Shown: piece after piece, positions 1 to 8,023 of the stretch
Numbering within the stretch: the stretch's first letter is position 1
Layout: every line of letters begins with the position of its first letter
Assembly (NCBI GenBank): GCA_015295945.1
Contig: DVED01000177.1
Span: 1 to 37,030, forward strand
Length of the DNA: 37,030 nt
From: Oscillatoriales cyanobacterium M59_W2019_021
GTDB lineage: Bacteria; Cyanobacteriota; Cyanobacteriia; Cyanobacteriales; Geitlerinemataceae
Direction: 5' to 3'
Made by a program: the position numbers and the translations under genes
The notes under the pieces: generated by a model
What the model was told of the DNA's origin: nothing
The model's input: the letters and a program-made list of their open reading frames with translations, nothing else
The model's database searches: none

Positions 1-129
1 ATGAAACAGGAAGTAAACAGCAATCTACAAAGGCAGTGCAAGTTATCTAGCATAGAAAAGCCTAGTCCTAAGTAGATTGGCATAGGTTTTATGTAACGGG
101 TTTCGCGCGTTGGCAAATCGCATCAAAAA

Positions 130-165
130 TGGGCAGTCGAGACGATCGAGCGCCCAGACTGCCCA
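130..165 (-). terminator. Rho-independent-type terminator after psb28
   Basis: A perfect 9-bp stem (TGGGCAGTC at 130-138 with GACTGCCCA at 157-165) lies ten bases beyond the psb28 stop. Read on the minus strand it is followed at once by a run of five T (plus-strand A at 125-129). The 18-base loop is longer than usual, so efficiency is uncertain. Bases 1-129 show no supported gene. Confidence 0.6.
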
Positions 166-174
166 CTTGGAAAC

Positions 175-513
175 TTATTCGGCTTTTGTGAAACCCAAAC
201 CGTTTTCTGCTGCATACCGCTCCATAAAGCGCATAAACCGCTCGCGCTCGGCGGTGGTTTTCCAAGTGTAAATGACTTCTAAATCCTGGGCGACTCCGTT
301 GACGAACTTCCCTTTCACATCTCGGGTAACCAGTTCGCCTTCTTCGTCCACCAAGTACATCCCCGTAATTTCTTGATTAAAATCGGGCGCGAGAGCGTTG
401 GGTTGCTCGAAGATAAAAAACGCGCGACCGTTGCTGCCATCTTTCGAGCTGGTCATGCGGATGTCGGGAACAACTTCTTCTTTAATTCCTCTGACAAATT
501 CTATTTGAGCCAT
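175..513 (-). CDS. psb28: Photosystem II assembly protein Psb28
   Basis: This 112-residue soluble protein matches the full length of the Psb28 family. It begins [20 protein letters not shown] and keeps the family stretches [13 protein letters not shown] (about residues 27-39), [11 protein letters not shown] (51-61) and the C-terminal [20 protein letters not shown] segment. Psb28 binds transiently to photosystem II intermediates containing CP47 on the cytoplasmic face and helps assembly and protection; it is not in the mature core. No membrane segment is visible, as expected. It stands alone, with a terminator-like hairpin directly downstream. No strong Shine-Dalgarno sequence precedes the ATG, but the start agrees with the family N-terminus. 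Confidence 0.95.
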   Translation of the reverse strand: MAQIEFVRGIKEEVVPDIRMTSSKDGSNGRAFFIFEQPNALAPDFNQEITGMYLVDEEGELVTRDVKGKFVNGVAQDLEVIYTWKTTAERERFMRFMERYAAENGLGFTKAE

Positions 514-576
514 ATTTTCTGAAAAAAGTTTAACAAACTGTTACCATTGTGACATGGAAGGGGGACACCTAGAGAT

Positions 577-607
577 GGCGATACTCCCAAAGAGAGTCGC
601 TGACGCC
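577..607. repeat. Palindromic repeat family, copy A (intergenic)
   Basis: This element reads GGCGATACTCCC, a short centre, then GAGTCGCTGACGCC, and shares its core with copies at 1355-1384, 3461-3492, 6420-6449 and 28754-28786. It sits in the 200-bp spacer between psb28 and the PspA-family gene. The spacer holds nothing else that I recognise. The arms are less perfect here (CCC with AAAGAGAG), so this copy looks partly decayed. Confidence 0.7.
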
Positions 608-713
608 ATCGAGACTCTAGTGGTGGCTGCAATCCCAGGAAAACTAGCCGTCAGTAATAGACCTTGGGTTTGGCTTTCTCTGAGAGTTCTGGGCTGACGG
701 CTGAATGCTGACG

Positions 714-1406
714 TTATTCCTTCTCCATTTCCGCTTTCAAAGTGGCGAGTTCTTCATCGATCTCCCGATTCGTCGATTCTAAAGAGGTTGGCTCTGGCTC
801 CCAAGACAGGGTCTCAAGTTCGACAATGGCACTGGCTCTCGCTTCGAGATCCATCACCCGCTCTTCTAGGCGATCGAACGCATCTAACAAGGGGTTGGCA
901 TGACTGCGACTCAGAAGCTGGGAGAGTTGTGCGGAAGCTCGAGCGGCTCGAACGCGGGCGACGTACATTTCTTTCTTAGCTTTCACCCGAACGATCTGAG
1001 TTTCTAAGGTCTGCAAATCGGCTCGCAAAATTTTGACGGTTTCTTGCTGTTGTTTGCTTTGCGCCTCCAGCGCCGATGCCGTATCTTGATAGAACTTGCG
1101 GCGGGTGAGTGCTGCTCGCGCGAGATCTTCGTCTCCCTTTTGGCAAGCCAGTTGAGCGCGGCGATACCATTCGTCTTCCCCCTGTCGAGCGCGGATTCCG
1201 TCCCGTTCCACGCGCTTTTGTAGGGCGATCGCCCCAGCTACATTCTGACGTAATTGAAATAAATGCTCCTGCATTTCCCGCAAGGCTCGTTCCAGTACGA
1301 TCTCCGGCTCGTCTGGGTGTCCGAACCAACGTTTAACGGTACTGCGAATCGATCGCGTCAGCGACTCCCGAAGGGAGTATCGCCCGACTCGTCTCCAATG
1401 TTCCAT
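714..1406 (-). CDS. PspA/IM30 (phage shock protein A) family protein
   Basis: The 230-residue product is almost wholly helical and highly charged, with the PspA/IM30 signature region HPDEPEIVLERALREMQEHL (about 30-49) followed by long coiled coil to about residue 165. The family belongs to the bacterial ESCRT-III-like superfamily and coats or remodels membranes under envelope stress; the cyanobacterial relative Vipp1 acts on thylakoids. A separate Vipp1-type C-terminal helix is not obvious, so I call it PspA-like. The start is odd: the ATG at 1406 gives MEHWRRVG, and then residues about 8-18 (GRYSLRESLTR) are encoded by a copy of the dispersed palindromic repeat. That is where PspA proteins carry their membrane-binding amphipathic helix. 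The gene follows the caspase-like gene on the same strand after a 133-bp spacer, which contains a G-rich tandem repeat. Confidence 0.85.
   Translation of the reverse strand: MEHWRRVGRYSLRESLTRSIRSTVKRWFGHPDEPEIVLERALREMQEHLFQLRQNVAGAIALQKRVERDGIRARQGEDEWYRRAQLACQKGDEDLARAALTRRKFYQDTASALEAQSKQQQETVKILRADLQTLETQIVRVKAKKEMYVARVRAARASAQLSQLLSRSHANPLLDAFDRLEERVMDLEARASAIVELETLSWEPEPTSLESTNREIDEELATLKAEMEKE
1355..1384. repeat. Palindromic repeat family, copy B (inside the PspA-like gene)
   Basis: GCGTCAGCGACTCCC, GAA, GGGAGTATCGCC: the same core as the intergenic copies in reverse orientation. It lies within the first 18 codons of the PspA-family gene, where it encodes most of GRYSLRESLTR. The frame is kept, so the repeat behaves as an in-frame coding insertion, or it supplied a new N-terminus. 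Confidence 0.8.
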
Positions 1407-1417
1407 GTAGTTTTTGA

Positions 1418-1442
1418 GGGGTTAGGGGTTAGGGATTAGGGG
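1418..1442 (+). repeat. GGGGTTA-type heptamer tandem repeat, possible G-quadruplex
   Basis: Four G-runs (GGGG, GGGG, GGG, GGGG) are separated by TTA, TTA and ATTA. The plus strand fits a G-quadruplex pattern with short loops. It lies 12 bases upstream of the PspA-like start, on the non-template-like strand of its leader. Such short tandem repeats are common in cyanobacterial spacers, so function is not implied. Confidence 0.6.
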
Positions 1443-1539
1443 TTTGCTGACCTCTCCAAACATCAAAAAATACGATCGAGGTTGATGCCGAAATGATAGC
1501 GCCAGCGCTGACGGGTCAGTGCGAGTCTTAGCCCCATTT

Positions 1540-3342
1540 CTAGTTGGTTGGAGAGATCGATGACTGATTCCTCGACTTCCAACTTTCGATCGCCGTTTGC
1601 GCTTCCACATAGGCAGCCGTATCCGCCGGAACCAATACTGCCGCTTGAATGGCTTCGTCAAACTGGCGTCCATCGGCGCGAGATCGGGCAATTTGCAGCA
1701 TTTCTCGACTGAGGCGATCGGCGAGTTGTCGCGCTTCTCCATACAGGGGATCGGCGGGTTGAATTTGCCGCAACGTAGCGATCGCCCGCCAGTAGGACGA
1801 TGCTTGTCCCGGTTGCACTTGCTCTTGCGCCACGTTCAAGCGGTGCTGGCTGACTTGTTGTTGTTGCTGCTTGGCTTGCGTCCAGGTGGCGATCGCCTGA
1901 CGCGCTTGGGTATAGAGTTGGGGACTTTCGGCAGGAACGAGTTTGACAGCGGCGATCGCGCTGTCGAATTGTCCGTGCTGGGCGCGACTTTGGGCGATTT
2001 CCCAAATCGCTCGTCCCCACAGTTCGATATTTGCCTTAGCTTTCGGATACAGGGGATCGTTCGCGGGGATTTTACGAGCCGTGGCGATCGCCGCCGCGAA
2101 GGGGGACGCCGGGACTGACTGTATGGAGGATCGAGCTTCGTCGAGCAATCCTTGATAGATCGACGGCGTAGCAGTGGCGCTGACTGGGGTAGTTGGCGGG
2201 GAGGAGTCGGCGGATTGGGGGGTATCCGGAACGGGATCGGGTTGGGCTTCGGTTGCTGGTTCTTCGGGCAATCGCGTTCCCATTGCCGCCGCCGAATTTC
2301 CGAATGCCGTCGTGCCAAAAGCTTGCGTCGAAAGGGGGGCATTCCGCTCCGTTTGTGCCGGGGTTTGGGCTTCTTCGGGATCGGTAACCTGCGGCTCCAT
2401 TTCGTGACTCAGCAGCGCCCCCAACAGCAACGCAGTAGCAATCAAACCCCCTCCTAAGAGGAACTGCTTCCATAGGGATAATTCTACAGGCGTCACCGGA
2501 TCGTTAGCCATGGGCGTTGGCGGGACGAGATCGTCGGTGGGGGTCACGGGTGCGGGGAGGGGAATTTGCGGTAACTCTTGGGCGGGGACGATCGCGCTGT
2601 CGGCAACCGGAAACAGTGACGCCTGCAAGTGTTGGGGCAAAGACACGATCGTCAGCGGATCTTGTCGGGGTCGCCAGTGGTGTTCGCTCAACTCCGGCAG
2701 GCGATCGCGCAAATAACCGTCTAACTCCGCCAGCGTCGTGCAGTAGGGTTGGCGCAAGGCTTCCAGTAGCGTCGCCGCAAACAGACCGTGACGCAACGCG
2801 CTCGTTTCCCGCGAAAATTGATGGGGACGGCAGGATAAAATCGTCGCGATCCCCAGATGGCGTGCCAAATCGGCGGCTTCGCTGCCGATCCCCGCACCGC
2901 CGTACAATCCCGTAGGACGGCTCATATCCAGAAACACTCGCACCTGTTGGGTGGGCAGCTTGGCGAGGCGTCCCAGTAACAACTGGATGGGGATGCCCGT
3001 TTCTTCGACGTTAGCGGGGTTGCCCTCGATCGGCATCAAATAATCCTGACCCGCCACGTTGACCCCGTAGCCGCTAAAAAAGCACCACAGCACGTCGTCG
3101 GCGGTGAAGGGGGCTTGGGCGATTTCGTCGAGCGATCGCTCGATATTACTCAACGTGGGATGGGTCGATCGACCTTCCTTGGAGGGCGACATTTCCGTCA
3201 GCACCCAACTCCACTCGGGCGAGAGCGCCACCTTCTCCTCCAAACAGTTTTGGAAGGCGTGGGCGTCTTCCTGGGCGTAGCGTAGGGGTTGCAGGAACTC
3301 GTACTGATTGATCCCGATAGCGAAGCAAGCGTGATTGACCAT
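1540..3342 (-). CDS. Membrane-anchored caspase-like (orthocaspase) protein, catalytic dyad replaced (Tyr/Ser)
   Basis: The 600-residue protein starts with a peptidase C14/p20 caspase fold: ACFAIGINQYEFLQPLRYA (5-23), DDVLWCFFSGYGVN (82-95) and VRVFLDMSRPTGLYGG (134-149). In active orthocaspases the second motif is FFSGHG and the third is LDxC. Here Tyr92 replaces His and Ser141 replaces Cys, so proteolysis is not expected. A Pro-rich linker (about 250-285) leads to one hydrophobic segment (about 291-312). After an acidic, Pro/Thr-rich linker come two copies of a helical repeat, roughly 415-485 and 518-590, each with a (L/V)xPA(D/E) and QFD(S/E)AI pattern. Membrane orientation suggests a cytoplasmic pseudo-caspase and an extracytoplasmic repeat domain, or the reverse. 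Inactive YS-type caspase homologues are known in cyanobacteria; their role is unsettled. The PspA-like gene lies downstream on the same strand. Confidence 0.85.
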   Translation of the reverse strand: MVNHACFAIGINQYEFLQPLRYAQEDAHAFQNCLEEKVALSPEWSWVLTEMSPSKEGRSTHPTLSNIERSLDEIAQAPFTADDVLWCFFSGYGVNVAGQDYLMPIEGNPANVEETGIPIQLLLGRLAKLPTQQVRVFLDMSRPTGLYGGAGIGSEAADLARHLGIATILSCRPHQFSRETSALRHGLFAATLLEALRQPYCTTLAELDGYLRDRLPELSEHHWRPRQDPLTIVSLPQHLQASLFPVADSAIVPAQELPQIPLPAPVTPTDDLVPPTPMANDPVTPVELSLWKQFLLGGGLIATALLLGALLSHEMEPQVTDPEEAQTPAQTERNAPLSTQAFGTTAFGNSAAAMGTRLPEEPATEAQPDPVPDTPQSADSSPPTTPVSATATPSIYQGLLDEARSSIQSVPASPFAAAIATARKIPANDPLYPKAKANIELWGRAIWEIAQSRAQHGQFDSAIAAVKLVPAESPQLYTQARQAIATWTQAKQQQQQVSQHRLNVAQEQVQPGQASSYWRAIATLRQIQPADPLYGEARQLADRLSREMLQIARSRADGRQFDEAIQAAVLVPADTAAYVEAQTAIESWKSRNQSSISPTN

Positions 3343-3410
3343 TTCCCCAAGTCCAAACCCGATCGTCGTGCCAAAAAAGGTTGTGCGCCTTTACTGTAAA
3401 TGTAACGGAT

Positions 3411-3454
3411 ATTGCCCCCATCCGGACAACCCGCAGGCAGACAATGGGGGCAAT
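3411..3454. repeat. Inverted repeat in the adhE / caspase-like spacer
   Basis: An 11-bp perfect inverted repeat (ATTGCCCCCAT at 3411-3421, ATGGGGGCAAT at 3444-3454) encloses 22 bases. It lies next to palindromic repeat copy C, between the adhE stop and the start of the caspase-like gene. It could help end adhE transcription, but no T-run follows on the minus strand. Confidence 0.5.
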
Positions 3455-3460
3455 CGAGTC

Positions 3461-3492
3461 GGCGATACTCCCTTCGGGAGTATCGCTTCGCC
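3461..3492. repeat. Palindromic repeat family, copy C (intergenic, perfect hairpin)
   Basis: GCGATACTCCC (3462-3472), TTC, GGGAGTATCGC (3476-3486) form a perfect 11-bp stem with a three-base loop, followed by TTCGCC. This is the most symmetric copy and defines the family core. It starts 20 bases past the adhE stop codon. Confidence 0.8.
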
Positions 3493-3511
3493 ATCGAAAT
3501 CGATGGGGAAA

Positions 3512-6178
3512 TTATTCTCCCATCATGGCGGGTTGCGGACCGAAATCGGGAAACACGGTTTTCCCATTATTTTCGACTGTCACCAGGGGACGACCGTAGT
3601 AAGCGTCTAAAATCAGTTGTTTGAGGTCTCGAATCAGCGGATAGCGAGGATTGGCGCCCGTACACTGGTCGTCGAACGCGCGATCGGCTAGTTCGTCGGC
3701 TTTCGCCAAAAACTGCGCTTCGCTTTCTTTAACCGCCTCTCGGAGCGTTGCTGGAATCTCCACTTTGCGCTTCAACTCTTCGATCGCCAAAATCAGCCGA
3801 TCGACCTTCTCGTCCTCCGTTTCGCCCCCCAAACGCAGATAATCCGCAATCCGAGAGTACCGCCATTTGGTATTGGGATACTTGTACTGCGAGAAGGTTG
3901 CCTGCTTGAACGGCGCGTTGGTGGCATTGTAGCGAATGACGTGGGAAATCATTAACGCATTGGCTAAGCCGTGGGGAATGTGGAAGGTTCCGCCTAACTG
4001 GTGAGCGATCGAGTGGCAAATGCCCAAGAACCCATTGGCAAACGCCATCCCCGCCATGGTCGCAGCATAGTGCATTTTTTCCCGCGCCTTGGGATCGCTA
4101 GCACCCCGTTCGTAGGCATTGGGCAGATATTTAAAAATCAACCGGATCGCTTCGAGTGCCATGCCGTTGGTATACTCCGACGCCAACACCGACACGAAGG
4201 CTTCGATGGCGTGGGTGAGGGCATCGATACCCCCGAATGCCGTCAGACTTTTGGGCATATGCAGCACCAACTCCGGATCGACGATGGCGATATTCGGCGT
4301 CAGGGCATAATCGGCAAGGGGGTACTTAATATCGTTGCGCCGATCGGTCACTACCGCAAAGGGCGTCACCTCCGACCCCGTTCCCGAGGTGGTGGGAATC
4401 GCCACCATTATCGCTTTATCGCCCAGGGGTGGCAGTTCGTACACCCGCTTGCGGATATCCATAAACCGCATCGCCAGCCCTTCAAATTCAACATCGGGAT
4501 GTTCGTACATCAGCCACATAATTTTGGCAGCATCCATGGGCGATCCCCCACCAACGGCGATAATCACGTCCGGATCGAAGACATTCATCCGGTTGACCCC
4601 ACGCTGCACCGTCTCTAAAGAGGGATCGGGTTCGACTTCGTAGAACACCTCGCAGACGATCCCGATCTCGTCGAGGACTTCTTCGATCGCAGCCGTCATG
4701 CCCAGGTCGAAGAGGGGTTTGTCGGTGACGATAAACGCACGCTGTTTGCCCGTGAGTTCGCGTAAGGCAACCGGAAGCGCCCCGTATTTGAAGTAAATTT
4801 TGGGCGGCACTCGGAACCAGAGCATATTTTCCCGCCGTTCGGCAATGGTTTTGATATTCAGCAGGTGGCGGGGTTCGACGTTTTCGCTAATGGAGTTCCC
4901 GCCCCAGGTGCCGCAACCCAAGGTTAAGGACGGATCGAGGCGGAAGTTGTAAATATCTCCGATCGCCCCTTGGGAAGAGGGGGTATTGATCAACACCCGC
5001 GCGGTTTCCACCGTCGCTTCAAAGACTTTGATATGCTCGAGATTCTGGGGAGAAGTATACAGCGAAGCCGTATGACCGCGACCGCCCAATTCGACGAGTG
5101 ATTGGGCTTTAGAGACGGCATCGGTGAAATCTTTGGCTCGGTACATCGCCAACACGGGGGAGAGTTTTTCGTGGGCGAAGGGATCGCTCTGGTCGATCTC
5201 TGATCGTTCTCCGATAATGACGCGGGTTTGGTCGGGCAAGTCGAGTCCGGCGAGATGTCCGAGTTTTTCCACGGTTTGACCGACAATTTCCCCATTCAGA
5301 TGACCGTCTACAAACAAGACGCCCGCCATGCGATCGGTCTCTTCGGGGGTGAGAAAGTAAGCCCCGCGAGTCTGAAATTCTTCCCGCACTCGATCGTAAA
5401 TCGAATCGACGACGATGACCGACTGTTCGCTAGCACAGATGGTGCCGTTATCGAAGGTTTTACTGAGAATAATCGAGGAGACTGCCATTTTAATGTGAGC
5501 GGACTCGTCGATCAGAGCCGGAGTATTCCCCGCACCGACGCCCAGAGAGGGACGACCGGACGAATACGCCGCCCGCACCATCTTCGGTCCCCCCGTGGCG
5601 AGAATCAGCTTGATATCGGGGTGCTGCATCAAGGTTTGCGACAGCGCCACCGTTGGCTCGTCGATCCAGCCGATAATGCCTTCTGGCGCTCCGGCAGCCA
5701 CGGCGGCATCTCCCACGATGCGGGCGGCTTCGTTGGTACATTTTCGCGCGCGGGGGTGGGGAGAGAAAATAATGCCGTTGCGGGTTTTCAGCGCGATTAA
5801 GGCTTTGAAAATGGCGGTCGAGGTGGGGTTGGTGGTGGGGACGATTCCGGCGAGAATGCCCACGGGTTCGGCGATTTTTCGGAACCCAAAGGATTTGTTG
5901 GTTTCGATCGCCCCGCAGGTTTTTTCGTTCTTGTATTTGTTGTAGATGATTTCGGAGGCGAAGTGATTTTTGATGACTTTATCTTCCACAACTCCCATGC
6001 CAGTCTCCTCGACCGCGAGCTTGGCTAAAGGAATGCGGGCGGCGTTAGCGGCGAGGGCAGCTTTCTTGAAGATGTAGTCTACTTGTTCCTGAGTAAAGCT
6101 GGAATATTGTTCTTGTGCTGCTTTTACCCGTTGAATGAGGTTTTCGAGTTCTTCGATGCTGGTAACTGGATTAACCAT
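3512..6178 (-). CDS. adhE: Bifunctional acetaldehyde-CoA / alcohol dehydrogenase AdhE
   Basis: The enzyme converts acetyl-CoA to acetaldehyde and then ethanol with two NADH, and it forms filaments (spirosomes). The N-terminal aldehyde dehydrogenase half carries the catalytic Cys in NGTICASEQ (Cys248). The C-terminal iron alcohol dehydrogenase half begins near residue 455, with GGGSPMDAAK (543-552) and TTSGTGSEVTPFAV (596-609). Asp652, His656, His722 and His736 are positioned like the iron ligands of E. coli AdhE. I take the start as the ATG at 6178 (MVNPVTSIEELENLI, 888 residues). An in-frame ATG at 6211 would add 11 residues unlike the family. AdhE in a cyanobacterium points to dark fermentation. 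It appears to be a single-gene unit: no partner genes are adjacent, and the next gene downstream is unrelated. Confidence 0.96.
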   Translation of the reverse strand: MVNPVTSIEELENLIQRVKAAQEQYSSFTQEQVDYIFKKAALAANAARIPLAKLAVEETGMGVVEDKVIKNHFASEIIYNKYKNEKTCGAIETNKSFGFRKIAEPVGILAGIVPTTNPTSTAIFKALIALKTRNGIIFSPHPRARKCTNEAARIVGDAAVAAGAPEGIIGWIDEPTVALSQTLMQHPDIKLILATGGPKMVRAAYSSGRPSLGVGAGNTPALIDESAHIKMAVSSIILSKTFDNGTICASEQSVIVVDSIYDRVREEFQTRGAYFLTPEETDRMAGVLFVDGHLNGEIVGQTVEKLGHLAGLDLPDQTRVIIGERSEIDQSDPFAHEKLSPVLAMYRAKDFTDAVSKAQSLVELGGRGHTASLYTSPQNLEHIKVFEATVETARVLINTPSSQGAIGDIYNFRLDPSLTLGCGTWGGNSISENVEPRHLLNIKTIAERRENMLWFRVPPKIYFKYGALPVALRELTGKQRAFIVTDKPLFDLGMTAAIEEVLDEIGIVCEVFYEVEPDPSLETVQRGVNRMNVFDPDVIIAVGGGSPMDAAKIMWLMYEHPDVEFEGLAMRFMDIRKRVYELPPLGDKAIMVAIPTTSGTGSEVTPFAVVTDRRNDIKYPLADYALTPNIAIVDPELVLHMPKSLTAFGGIDALTHAIEAFVSVLASEYTNGMALEAIRLIFKYLPNAYERGASDPKAREKMHYAATMAGMAFANGFLGICHSIAHQLGGTFHIPHGLANALMISHVIRYNATNAPFKQATFSQYKYPNTKWRYSRIADYLRLGGETEDEKVDRLILAIEELKRKVEIPATLREAVKESEAQFLAKADELADRAFDDQCTGANPRYPLIRDLKQLILDAYYGRPLVTVENNGKTVFPDFGPQPAMMGE

Positions 6179-6356
6179 GAGGATGCTTGATTTGCAACGT
6201 TGGTCGAACAACGGACAGGGTCGTAGATCGATTTCGATTGTATCGCTCTCGATCGAACCCGTCCGTCGCTGAGACTACGGTTGCCCGTTATGGACGGCCG
6301 CATCCTTCAGGCTCTCCCCCAGAGGGCTTGCCCAATCTGCGGTTTCGCGGTTTACC

Positions 6357-6728
6357 TTATGTACCCAGACGCAACAAATCTTCGAGCATTCCTTCGAGGG
6401 CAGCAACGTATTGGCGATCGCGTAAGCGACTCCCAGAGGGAGTATCGCCCGCCGTATCCGCACTGACACGACCCGCAGCCACCGCTCGATCGACAATTTC
6501 CTCCGCATCGATCCGGCCCGATCGCAGCGCCGACAACAAATGATCGTACCCCGGAATGCCATACGCTTCCAACTCCCCCCGATAGGCAAGATACGCCAAA
6601 TCGAAGGGCGTCGTTTGGTAAATAACCGGGGTGGAGTTGACTGCCATCGCGTCCGCTTTGGGTACGGCAACCGTCGCCGCCACTGCCACGAATAAAGCAC
6701 AACCACCCGTTAACATCCAACGTTTCAT
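6357..6728 (-). CDS. Small secreted protein of unknown function
   Basis: I do not recognise the family. The product is about 123 residues from the ATG at 6728 (MKRWMLTGGCALFVAVAATVA), with a typical signal peptide and a probable cut after PKADA. An upstream ATG at 6743 would add five residues. The mature part has a conserved-looking helical segment (TTPFDLAYLAYRGELEAYGIPGYDHL) and ends in YVAALEGMLEDLLRLG. Residues about 93-104 (AGDTPSGSRLRD) are encoded by a copy of the dispersed palindromic repeat, which splits the helical region with a flexible polar insert. The gene lies upstream of adhE on the same strand with a 178-bp gap and is divergent from hslO. Confidence 0.7.
   Translation of the reverse strand: MKRWMLTGGCALFVAVAATVAVPKADAMAVNSTPVIYQTTPFDLAYLAYRGELEAYGIPGYDHLLSALRSGRIDAEEIVDRAVAAGRVSADTAGDTPSGSRLRDRQYVAALEGMLEDLLRLGT
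6420..6449. repeat. Palindromic repeat family, copy D (inside the small secreted gene)
   Basis: GCGTAAGCGACTCCC, AGA, GGGAGTATCGCC matches copy B almost base for base, but here it is read in a different phase, giving GDTPSGSRLRD rather than RYSLRESLTR. The open frame is preserved. It directly follows a HIP1-like GCGATCGC, as in several other cyanobacterial repeat copies. Confidence 0.8.
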
Positions 6729-6848
6729 CAACTTAACTCCCAAACTCGATCGATAGTGTTCGCTACTTTTAGGATCGATCGTCTGCCTGAATGCTCTCTA
6801 TCAGAAACCTGAATCCTCGAGCGGAAATTGATGAGAAATTTCTCAGAA

Positions 6849-6945
6849 GGGGTAATGGGTAATGGGTACTTGGCAAACATCTTCTCCCCCTGCTCCCTCT
6901 GCTCTCCCTGCCTCCCTTGCCTCCCCTGCTCTCTTTCTCCCGAAC
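6849..6945. repeat. GGGTAAT heptamer repeat and pyrimidine-rich tract upstream of hslO
   Basis: Three GGGTAAT-like heptamers (6849-6868) are followed by a C/T-rich stretch (about 6884-6945) built from CTGCTCCC-, CTGCCTCCC- and TTGCCTCCC-like units. The tract lies in the 275-bp divergent spacer between the small secreted gene and hslO. A TAGAAT at 6959-6964 could be an hslO -10 box, but I see no matching -35. Confidence 0.5.
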
Positions 6946-7003
6946 CCCTTTTCCCCATTAGAATAAAGAGAAGTGCAAACTGTTAAGAAATTTAAATTTT
7001 CCT

Positions 7004-7900
7004 ATGGCTGACCAGTTAATTCGCGCCACCGCCGCAGATGGAGGTATTCGCTGCGTGGGCGTCATTACCACGCGGCTCACCCAAGAAGCGCGAGTTCGTC
7101 ACAATCTCTCCTACGTTGCCACGGCGGCTTTGGGTCGTACCATGGCGGCGAGTTTGCTGCTGGCGTCTAACATGAAGAAAGCCGAATCGAGAGTGAATAT
7201 TCGCATCAACGGCAACGGTCCGCTGGGGGGCATTCTCGCCGACGGTAGGCTGGATGGCACGGTACGCGGTTATGTGGGCAATCCCACGGTCGAATTGCCC
7301 CCCAAACCCAACGGCAAATTGGATGTCAGCGGTGCAGTAGGTTCGGAAGGCTACCTCTACGTCATTCGGGATGTGGGCTACGGCTACCCCTACTCCAGCA
7401 CCGTCGAATTGGTGTCCGGGGAAATTGGCGACGATATCACCCACTATTTAGCCTCTTCGGAACAAACCCCATCGGCGTTACTGTTGGGCGTGTTCGTCGG
7501 GGCAGAAGGCGTGACGGCTGCGGGGGGCATTTTATTGCAAGTAATGCCCAAAGCCGCTCGAGATGAAGAACTCGTCGCCACCCTGGAATCGCGGGTGGGG
7601 GGTCTGTCGGGCTTTACGCCGTTGCTGCAAGCTGGGAAAAGTCTTCCCGATATTTTCGAGCAATTGCTGGGCGATATGGATTTGCAAATCATGCCGGAAG
7701 TGCAGATGGTGCGTTTTCACTGCGGCTGTTCGGGAGAGCGCATGTTGGGGGCGCTGAAGATGCTGGGCGAAGCGGAATTGCAGGACATGATCGAAAAGGA
7801 TAACGGGGCAGAAGCCACCTGTCATTTCTGTGGCGATGTCTATCACGCTAGTCGCGATGATTTGGCGGAGTTAATCGAAGATTTGCGAGCGAATGGGTAA
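7004..7900 (+). CDS. hslO: Redox-regulated chaperone Hsp33
   Basis: The 298-residue protein is full length for Hsp33. It is a cytosolic holdase that unfolds and becomes active when oxidised. The N-terminal domain shows the family blocks RVNIRINGNGPLGGILADG (63-81) and GYVGNPTVELPP (89-100). The C-terminal redox switch is complete: Cys240-Gly-Cys242 and Cys273-x-x-Cys276, the four zinc ligands that form two disulfides on oxidation. The ATG at 7004 gives the conserved start ADQLIRATAADGGIRC. The gene is monocistronic, divergent from the secreted-protein gene. In an oxygenic phototroph it fits a role against photooxidative damage. Confidence 0.96.
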   Translation: MADQLIRATAADGGIRCVGVITTRLTQEARVRHNLSYVATAALGRTMAASLLLASNMKKAESRVNIRINGNGPLGGILADGRLDGTVRGYVGNPTVELPPKPNGKLDVSGAVGSEGYLYVIRDVGYGYPYSSTVELVSGEIGDDITHYLASSEQTPSALLLGVFVGAEGVTAAGGILLQVMPKAARDEELVATLESRVGGLSGFTPLLQAGKSLPDIFEQLLGDMDLQIMPEVQMVRFHCGCSGERMLGALKMLGEAELQDMIEKDNGAEATCHFCGDVYHASRDDLAELIEDLRANG

Positions 7901-7909
7901 AGGAGAAGG

Positions 7910-7933
7910 AGTTCAGAAGTTCAGAAGTTCAGA
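7910..7933. repeat. AGTTCAGA octamer tandem repeat
   Basis: Three perfect copies of AGTTCAGA follow ten bases after the hslO stop codon, with a decayed fourth unit. The 123-bp convergent spacer to the kinase gene holds no hairpin terminator that I can see; the rest is C/A-rich low-complexity sequence. Confidence 0.7.
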
Positions 7934-8023
7934 ACTCAGAGAAGGGGCAGTAGATTGTTGCCCATGACGAGTAACCCATTACAAACCTCAAACCCCCAAC
8001 TCCCAACCCCAAAAGACCAATGA

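Noticed and set aside
1-75. 24-codon frame at the window start
   Set aside because: Short, no ribosome binding site visible, no recognisable product.
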